A DNA stretch of 64,000 nt from Brachynemurus nebulosus. Taxonomy: Eukaryota; Arthropoda; Insecta; Neuroptera; Myrmeleontidae. The notes under the pieces were generated by a model. It made no database searches, was not told where the DNA came from, and saw nothing but the letters and a program-made list of their open reading frames with translations. Made by a program: the position numbers and the translations under genes. Positions 61,611 through 64,000 of this stretch are shown here, piece after piece. How positions within the stretch are numbered: the first letter of the stretch is position 1; every line of letters begins with the position of its first letter. The stretch spans positions 4,840,172 to 4,904,171 of the forward strand of contig JAPWDM010000001.1 in NCBI GenBank assembly GCA_035578155.1. The letters are read 5' to 3'.

Positions 61611-62685
61611 TAGGGTCAAGTGAGGCAATTGCGAGTATGATAGCTAAATTTATAAATTCAATTGCATACTGCTCATTTATTTCTTAGAAATTAAGAATGA
61701 ACATACATGTCGGCCATAAAGCACATATGAGGCTGTTATTTTAAGTATTGAAAAAAAGATATAGTAGATTTTCATAAACATGAGATTTGAAATTAAGTAC
61801 CATGTCTTATTATTACATTTACCCCGTCAAAAGGGGCAAATGTAATAATCATAACTAATTTTCTAACAGTATGTATAGACTGGATTCTGGGACAATAGCA
61901 ATAAAAGAGCAACAAAATAAAAATTTTTAGTTTTTATTTCAATGAGATCGGTCAATTGTATCATAAGTTATGAACTTTTCAAAAAATAATGTTTCGATTT
62001 CTTAATTAGGTAGGAAAATGTTTTGAATCAAAATTATGAAATGATCATATTAGGGAACTTAAAATCAAATGATATTATTCCACGTCTAGTTATTTCAGGA
62101 TTAGGCAATATCTGAACGATGGAGTCAGACGTAACTAGATTAGTATCATCCATTATTGGCCATGCAAAAACACTACCCTTGCGTCGTACAAATTTTACCT
62201 CCCAACGATCGTTCACTCTTTTCTGTACAACGCCTACGTAGTGCCTAATTCCCTTTTTGAGTAAATGTAATAATGCTTATATTGCAATTACCTCAAGGTA
62301 GCAAATTTCTGGAGCAAATGAAATAGTGGCTGTACCTTGTAAGCTGTAGTAGATATGATAAAAATATTATAATTAATTTAACTTTCTAACACAAGGCAAC
62401 ACCATTAGACAAAAAACAAATAAAAAACTTACATTAGAAATGTAGATGGAACTCGCTGAAATGTTAAGTTGTAAATTTTGGAACCACGTTTCTTGAAGAC
62501 GTGCCGCGAAATGTAATGGTCACTCATTCATCTGTCGGTAAAACAATTTTGGCAGGTGGCCAGCTTTGAGTTAAGTTAATACTTGTATCATATAAAAGAT
62601 GGCAACACCGTTTACAAAACAATATGGCTAGACATAGTATGTGATCATATTTACCCCGTTATTGCAAATGCCCCACTGGACCCTA
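61611..62685 (-). mobile_element. Tigger/pogo element 3 (1071 bp)
   Basis: TA duplications (61611-61612 and 62684-62685) flank GGGTCAAGTGAGGCAATTGC and the inverted end GCAAATGCCCCACTGGACCC. The element ends pair with a few mismatches. TTACATTTACCCCGTC AAAA GGGGCAAATGTAA (61816-61848) is an inner palindrome, and ATTTACCCCGTTATTGCAAATG sits next to the right end. The minus strand keeps the end of a transposase (62034-62264). Confidence 0.8.
62034..62264 (-). pseudogene. pogo/Tigger transposase C-terminal fragment
   Basis: Read from 62264 down: LLKKGIRHYVGVVQKRVNDR, then WEVKFVRRKGSVFAWPIMDD, then IVQILPNPEITRRG and a stop at 62034. The HYVGxV ... WEVxFLRRxxxxFxxPxxDD ... IxxxLPxPxxxRRG layout is the tail that follows the DDE domain in many insect pogo/Tigger-type transposases (I recognise the pattern, not an exact relative). 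Upstream catalytic and DNA-binding parts are deleted. The frame itself is open from 62264 to 62034. Confidence 0.75.
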
Positions 62686-64000
62686 TCACAGTTTGACAAA
62701 TTATTTTCTTGATTGGTAGTCAAAAAAATATTCACGCGAATTATTGCCACTTAATTCTGTAACTGAGAAGTAAAGGGTAATAAATCCACTTTTTAAAAGT
62801 TCGTTTTTTAACGGATTTAGGTTATTTAATGACCATTTTGCATCGTATAAAAAAGGAAACCTTATTAAAAGTATAAATTACTTATAAAGAAAACCTAAAT
62901 AAAAGTAGTAGGTATTTATGTTTTGTAAGATTTTAGACTACTCTTACGCTGAGGCTTCAACTGTATGTCGTGCCCATATTATTAGGCTAAAATAATGTCC
63001 TAATTATTTAAAATATAAAGTAATCACATTTAGTGGTCACATTGCTAATTATTGATAGTATTTTAAGCAATAATTATAATCACAAACGTTAATTAAAATT
63101 TAGCTTTCATTTCCATATAAACATGACTAATGATATCATTATAGATTTTTGTGCGCTAAATTTTTTTTTGATATGTGCGGAAAGTGACTAACTACGTAGT
63201 CAAGTATTTTGACTACGCCTAACGTCTCAAAGCACGTATATTTCCTATACCGCATCCCGTCAATTAGTACCCACATTTGTGTCTGTCATTCTACTTCGCC
63301 CAAGCAGGGTTGTAGATGCAGATGTAGCCATAAAATTTGTGGCAAAAAAGACCTTAATTGTATTAACTGTAACTTAGTTATATTTTTTCGCAGCAATATT
63401 ATTTCATTTACAGTGACAATAGTATAAGAATGGCGCTAAAGAAGTATCACTTTAAAAAAGGAATTTTTCGAATACTAAAAGCATAGCGAAGCAAAAAATT
63501 GATCTTCTCCTTATTTTAGATTCAGTGTCTTAAAAATGTGTACCTACCTATGTGTAAAACAAAAGTATAATGTAGCATTGGTTCGTTGTTCTTAACGGCA
63601 AATGATTTTTTAAATTAACTCTAAGATTGCATTGTCAGCGCGTTGTAAAAATTATTTGTCACTTGAGACTCGTAATATAGTTTAGTTCGTACTAACAACT
63701 GGCATTGCTTACATTTTACATTATTTTGGAACAATATAGCTACCTAGCTGATGAAATGTACAATTTATATGGTAAAAATAAGTATTAGTATTAGGTGAAT
63801 CGGTTCTAAAATCGATTCATTAATTTGATAATATGATAGCAAAAACTTAAACGCAAGTATTCAATGAAATAATTTGGTTAGAAAACCTTTTGTGATTTTC
63901 TATATAGGCTATATCTTAAGTTTCTTTTTAGAATTTTAAAACAGGCAACAAGTTTTATTACAATTAAGTTTACCTTTTTTAAAAAAAAGAAAATAGCAAT
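62686..64000. other. no gene recognised
   Basis: AT-rich to the end. The plus-strand frame at 63209-63427 has a Cys-rich run (GCRCRCSHKICGKKDLNCIN) that could be a zinc-binding scrap of a mobile element, but it has no context to support it. Confidence 0.4.

Noticed and set aside
63209..63427. Cys-rich 72-residue frame
   Set aside because: The pattern is suggestive of a zinc-binding fragment, but no family or neighbouring element supports it.

Overview
The window is AT-rich animal DNA. It has long (TA)n microsatellites, many short DNA transposons, degenerate non-LTR retrotransposon pieces and no recognisable host gene. Piggybac-, hAT-, PIF/Harbinger- and pogo/Tigger-like relics in such AT-rich DNA, with frequent GTACCTA/TAGGTAC words, suggest an insect, possibly a sap-feeding hemipteran such as an aphid. 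That placement is inference, not proof. All open frames are short. The only protein similarity I recognise is to transposases and to a LINE RT/RNase H, and all of these are broken.

Layout. 1-10.5 kb: a 168-bp satellite, a TTAA MITE, a TTAA MITE split by a palindromic element, a 16-bp-TIR TTAA MITE, an 18-bp-TIR MITE, and an hAT-type element (8709-10494) that holds both a TTAA MITE and the same 168-bp satellite. 10.5-18 kb: two small hairpins, a possible TTAA element, and copy A of a 1.7-kb repeat that carries four ~160-bp tandem units. 18-30 kb: LINE 3' end, piggyBac-like candidate, a third copy of the TTAA MITE broken by an hAT MITE, an hAT transposase tail, a foldback, a PIF MITE, a tRNA-like SINE head, another TTAA MITE, and a complete hAT element with perfect 8-bp target duplications (29327-30128). 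30-44 kb: copy B of the 1.7-kb repeat in inverted orientation, followed directly by a second palindromic element, then a Tigger MITE, a GC-rich hAT MITE, the best copy of the 0.84-kb TTAA MITE, and a LINE RT scrap. 44-64 kb: three Tigger/pogo relics that each keep a different part of the transposase, a 3-kb element with inverted minisatellite arms, an hAT element containing a minisatellite that is itself interrupted by a PIF MITE, and a second LINE 3' end.

There is no gene network here. The elements relate by nesting: insertion order can be read at 3.2-4.3, 8.7-10.5, 23.3-23.7, 44.5-46.2 and 52.3-53.8 kb. All boundaries were found by eye on the raw sequence. Family names rest on TIR/TSD form and short protein motifs, not on database searches. 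The most unusual structures are the 3-kb inverted-minisatellite element (48331-51334), the three-level nest at 52312-53756, and the two inverted copies of the four-unit repeat.
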